Below the pieces are notes generated by a model. It ran no database searches. It was not told the origin of the DNA and saw nothing but the letters and a program-made list of their open reading frames with translations. Positions 62,301-64,000 of a stretch of 64,000 bases of DNA are shown piece by piece (the first letter of the stretch is position 1; each line of letters starts with the position of its first letter). The position numbers and the translations under genes are program-made. The stretch lies in contig JAGNIU010000010.1 in the NCBI GenBank assembly GCA_018000995.1, positions 50,313 to 114,312 of the forward strand, in the 5' to 3' direction. Source of the DNA: Bacteroidia bacterium. Lineage in GTDB: Bacteria; Bacteroidota; Bacteroidia; B-17B0; Aurantibacillaceae.

Positions 62301-64000
62301 CCGTTATCAGATTATTCGCTTATTGCCTCCGCAGCACCATTTAATATACAAACTGATGGTCCAGACCTTTTCAATGGCAATATAAGCAGTATGGTAACTA
62401 CCTTTATTGATAAGGACCCAATTGGGAATACACACACCAATAATACACCTTACCCTCAGTTAACTGCTTATCGTTACGATCAGTTGCACCGTATAAAACA
62501 AATGAAGGCGTACCGTGATTTATGTAATAATGTTTGGAATCCTGTAACAACCGGAAATTACGATGACAGTTATTTTACACAACTTACCTACGACCAAAAC
62601 GGAAATATCGAAAGCCATTTAAGAAACGGCATTGGCAGTACGATAAAACCAGGTTCGTTTTTACAAATGGACGGCTTATCTTATAATTATAAAACGACAG
62701 CAAATGGTGCCTTTGTAAACTCAAATCAACTATACACACTCAACGATGTTAGTAATCCGAGCAATTACTCGGAAGACATTGATGCACCGGGTAGTCCTAT
62801 TTTACCCTACTCGCCTACAGGTGCTAACCGTTATAATTATGATGAGGTTGGTAATTTAATAAAAGACCAGGGCGAATGTATTGGAAATATTATTTGGACG
62901 GTTGACCGCAAAGTAAAAGAAGTGGTGCGTGACCCTGCTGAATTATTAGCACAAGGTAAAACATTGCCTGATATTGAATACCAATATAATGGTTTAAGGC
63001 AGCGAGTTGTAAAAATTGTTAAGCCGAGAAACAGTACCAATAAGCAGTTGATGACATTTGAGAATTGGACTTACACCTATTACAATTATGATGCAAGTGG
63101 GAATGTTATGGCTACTTATGACAGAGCCAGCACACCTGTGCCATCATCGACAACATACAAAGACGCTTTAACTTTAAGTGAGCATGATATTTATGGCAGT
63201 GCCAGATTAGCTTTAGCTAAACCAACTGATGTTGTTGAATGGGCTTATACATTTACGCCTTGCTTTACCTTTGGCGGTTGCAGAACTATTGCAACAGGAC
63301 CAACAAGCCCTTTAGCAAGCACAGCGGCAGGTTTGCACGAACGTAAACTCGGCTATAAAGAATTTGAACTTAATAACCATTTAGGAAATGTAATTGCTGT
63401 TGTAAGCGACCGAAAAGTTCAGGTTGGCCAATGTGCGGCTTACCAACGCGTATTTGATGACGGTGATTTAACGGGCGTTTATCCTGATGTAGCCATAACA
63501 AGTATTGAAAACGGTATGCTGAAAGTAATACCACAAAGTATTTATGCAGGAGTAAACTTTGGAATACCTACTACCCCCGGAGAAGTTTACAGTATTAGTT
63601 TTGATATTGATATGGCTAATAGCAATGCGAGCGATGGTATGCTTGCAACTGCCTATGGACTGGATGATACAGGTTATGGTACGGAGTTTGTGAGTGTCCC
63701 TATTACTACGTCGGGACATTATGAATTAACTTATACTGCACAACCACAATCGACAGCGACCAAACTTTATTTTACAACCGGCGCTAATGTACCGGGCAGC
63801 GGTGTTGAGCCACATTATTTTTATATAGATAATTTTAGAGCTATACCAACAACGCCTTCACCAACACCGCCGCCGGGAAGCAGTTGCGAACCTGATGCGC
63901 TAATACCTGTAACCTGCCCTCCGGGTGGGATGGCATTGGCATATTATTTTCCTGATGTATTACATCACGCAGATTACTATGCGTTCGGTATGCAAATGCC
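56319..64000 (+). CDS. Giant Rhs/YD-repeat protein, 3' end outside window
   Basis: An open frame of at least 2560 codons starts with a signal peptide (KRLKLLIFLISFFGVFTKTFA). A fibronectin-III-like region (ELEIYWAYILGAEEYELEYT) is near the start. Long Cys-containing beta regions follow (for example FDACIGLCG, DQANICTN), then YD-type repeats in the last third (YDVIGRIVEVGEIDNG, YDEHGNVTEMIQEN, YDADNRLHEVYTSRDD, YDEVGNLIKDQG, YNYDASGNVMATYDRA). The window ends just as DYYAFGMQMP, the Rhs-core start, appears. The variable C-terminal toxin, if any, is beyond the edge. Confidence 0.9.
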   Translation, partial: MKRLKLLIFLISFFGVFTKTFAGDETRNSRAYGPNLLLSGTYIEVSDDKFDGTSSWISGFTNIANKAVVEMGLNEDMHVMHTSYFKTKVTFDVELTDAFLNTTILTNQQLFIDYDPLEKTRYKDKAQIVYGNAYKVKVYNIQFQTCDQANICTNNIVSPDVYMQAEVTTNRIYNFSLGTTIIVPGQYNSVFKNASNENELEIYWAYILGAEEYELEYTYIDDYNLPGVSGYKNQANVEYDFEHDATRIVTPFNTFRIPLNYEHGYIVYRVRPIGKDALGKRIDGAWSAIPIKSNVDDLNTNYPSANAVFQLTSPLASDALNWISSKTFAEDGKTGTGINYIDGAGLTRQNLARLNTEEKSIAQSTIYDHYKRPRFSLLPAPVGDLNFSYRPNLNRIKIGSNSFVFDKTKFDACIGLCGTSNFPLDSLSSLGAANYYSPRNPNKKSQQGFIPDANGFPYVELKYKPDATGRISRQTMPGSTHTMGSGRDIQYFYANPTQVELDRLFGKEAGTEDKYTKNYMIDPNGQYSTSYIDMYGRVVATALLGDEPPGIDPLPNKASPITLTHNLGISPPNTVKPDDYCIEVNTSFFVPTTNSQQTFNYSTTLGKFIPSECAGNLCFDCLYELEISVKDECGNEVFWDHDNSSITPPIAYESSFGASGPPYVSDCSGIPTSTIISTLLPATTVIKTTGYNLPNTPLTIVFPKIGTYTIYKKICVSDKPIQDYLDIYKDSGCTDPFCSLVDSALKQTDFSLCPPTDCISCLHALQTYTDLAASTSTTNTKPQLTSEQIDELVGQCKKLCPGNSCDTYKKLMMQDFVPGGFFGQTTSTGPNWVISVYNTSNTLGTTSFPNDHDWNSPPVLPYLNNSGGNALVNFGSSSVPPQALPNVSLFISNFKESWAESFLPLHPEYCKLKFYCDVVGGALDYDQAMVKVNHYEEACTLGYLIPYNFSYTYGPSSPCINNQDPIFGYLTSTAYGSSVTAMTNSITVTSFTTGGINLYQYVTNQVYGGSSNVPTLHVFGGDPCTRDIEWIYFRDYYLAFKKALYQQMLDKYITMWNISTGQCSSTLPSGYQSHFPDDNDLVNINDPNDPNFTSNVNTFIATNIASQCSTTCASYRVLWQSDLATSCPGFNSLSTINQNKLLDDLEAICNLGCDPNHPNGSSSTPSTSGGYTIPGSSSVVAYNFQDILNYYLPSPTCGSYIFSMPLPYSQSDPSVNNKLTDCKCDQLLQVQYDFDNTPTSSLPSGVTTAWGLFKYRYGFDLGDFNSAICACKSFISPSTWAPGFTWSATQLQNVTNSNYTTDPKLACNSCLKCTDVVTQMNSLFSSLPNTSGYTNAFDAINQDIVNEKYAENALNIYFNANYTSQTYLDLYADCDQFNSTSTQNSFVNNITYEAQDLFIYLKDLLTTKKLLVSHPMAICTDIKYFTSQLYTGLLPVPSTFGQNYVTTLTGNNLQIDIKNSITSAVICSINLTLPSTFTGGWSAIKYFNYIQAYSPSPSPGPQYGFQINATDNSGNLLMINGTNTCYKISTLSASTPNVPMYCPQSKSLKNKCQIDLINNAFSRAEVKYKSYLDSLLTKFVSEYKEGCLGALQETFTRDYKFDEYQFTLYYYDEAGNLQRTVAPKGVDPLPITTNLSLLPSSTQQYPNHSSSTAVNTNYVNTYFFNTYNEPFNEGTVDGGLSNNYFYDLVGRIYASQNAKQNGASSSTNFIYSYTLYDVIGRIVEVGEIDNGLPLTPSITQDPFQWSSWMGGGPRRQVTRTFYDAPTTDPVVLAKFTSGQNNLRNRVAYITYEETDDGIATTFDHADYYSYDEHGNVTEMIQENTELKTLFAGGGLKKIVYEYELISGNMVKVTYQPNEADQFMHKYFYDADNRLHEVYTSRDDLNWDRDAKYFYYEHGPLARIERADKQVQGADYFYTIQGWIKGVNSEGLTINNDAGKDAAFTNAYNSTHTNLHGYFAKDAMGYSLNYYHNGTQKDYESINRSNYGITGNMRNPLSDYSLIASAAPFNIQTDGPDLFNGNISSMVTTFIDKDPIGNTHTNNTPYPQLTAYRYDQLHRIKQMKAYRDLCNNVWNPVTTGNYDDSYFTQLTYDQNGNIESHLRNGIGSTIKPGSFLQMDGLSYNYKTTANGAFVNSNQLYTLNDVSNPSNYSEDIDAPGSPILPYSPTGANRYNYDEVGNLIKDQGECIGNIIWTVDRKVKEVVRDPAELLAQGKTLPDIEYQYNGLRQRVVKIVKPRNSTNKQLMTFENWTYTYYNYDASGNVMATYDRASTPVPSSTTYKDALTLSEHDIYGSARLALAKPTDVVEWAYTFTPCFTFGGCRTIATGPTSPLASTAAGLHERKLGYKEFELNNHLGNVIAVVSDRKVQVGQCAAYQRVFDDGDLTGVYPDVAITSIENGMLKVIPQSIYAGVNFGIPTTPGEVYSISFDIDMANSNASDGMLATAYGLDDTGYGTEFVSVPITTSGHYELTYTAQPQSTATKLYFTTGANVPGSGVEPHYFYIDNFRAIPTTPSPTPPPGSSCEPDALIPVTCPPGGMALAYYFPDVLHHADYYAFGMQM

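Noticed and set aside
1..64000. CRISPR array
   Set aside because: No regularly spaced direct repeats with unique spacers and no cas genes were seen; the TTGCA, GGGGAC and TCTGCG clusters are too short and irregular.

Overview
The window is AT-rich chromosomal DNA from a member of the Bacteroidota. The evidence is a type IX secretion (T9SS) C-terminal sorting domain, a cluster of FKBP/cyclophilin lipoproteins like those linked to gliding motility, a TamB protein next to tsaD, few Shine-Dalgarno sequences, and promoter-like TAnnTTTG boxes. No rRNA or species-diagnostic gene is present, so I do not go below phylum.

Layout. 1-22.2 kb is mostly core genome. It holds a partial tamB (minus strand), tsaD, lpdA, a TPR/SpoIIE-type phosphatase sensor, a T9SS-exported protein and a DUF1456 gene. 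A patch of small unrecognised genes follows (11.8-14.2 kb), then a long minus-strand run of five peptidyl-prolyl isomerase genes, a Fur-family regulator, a STAS protein and an EI24/CysZ-like membrane protein. It closes with nth, a peroxiredoxin carrying a histone-H1-like tail, and tRNA-Asp. Short dispersed repeats lie in and between these genes, one in frame inside tsaD and two in frame inside the peroxiredoxin tail.

22.2-41 kb is an accessory or defence island just downstream of tRNA-Asp. It has a five-gene cassette of unknown function (22.57-24.47 kb), a SymE-like/DUF6943-like pair, an unknown membrane protein, an 840-bp block full of long inverted repeats, a HEPN-domain protein, a complete tripartite HipBST toxin-antitoxin operon with three palindromic operators, and a CBASS anti-phage operon. 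The CBASS operon runs: small ORF, CD-NTase, Cap2 (E2-E1), Cap3 (JAMM), NucC nuclease, second nucleotidyltransferase. After it come an S1/P1 nuclease, a membrane protein and a mobile-element-like replication module (RecA-like ATPase, excisionase-like HTH protein, a possible small RNA, a 301-aa protein). I saw no integrase or transposase, so the boundaries of the island are not defined.

41-64 kb is one long plus-strand gene run. A MORN-repeat exported protein is followed by a pilus-assembly-like set (a PilX-like membrane protein, two pseudopilins and a GspF/PilC platform protein), two exported repeat proteins, an OmpH/Skp-like protein, a lipoprotein, a 2144-aa SpvB/Rhs-N-terminus-like giant and an Rhs/YD-repeat giant that runs off the right edge just as its Rhs core motif begins. 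The arrangement suggests that a type II secretion/type IV pilus-like apparatus and giant Rhs-type proteins are made together.

The strongest candidates for novelty are the CBASS operon (ubiquitin-like ancillary genes with a NucC effector, an extra nucleotidyltransferase and a small leading ORF), the pseudopilin-Rhs gene run, the five-gene cassette beside tRNA-Asp, and the histone-tailed peroxiredoxin. All functional statements come from reading motifs by eye; no database search was run.
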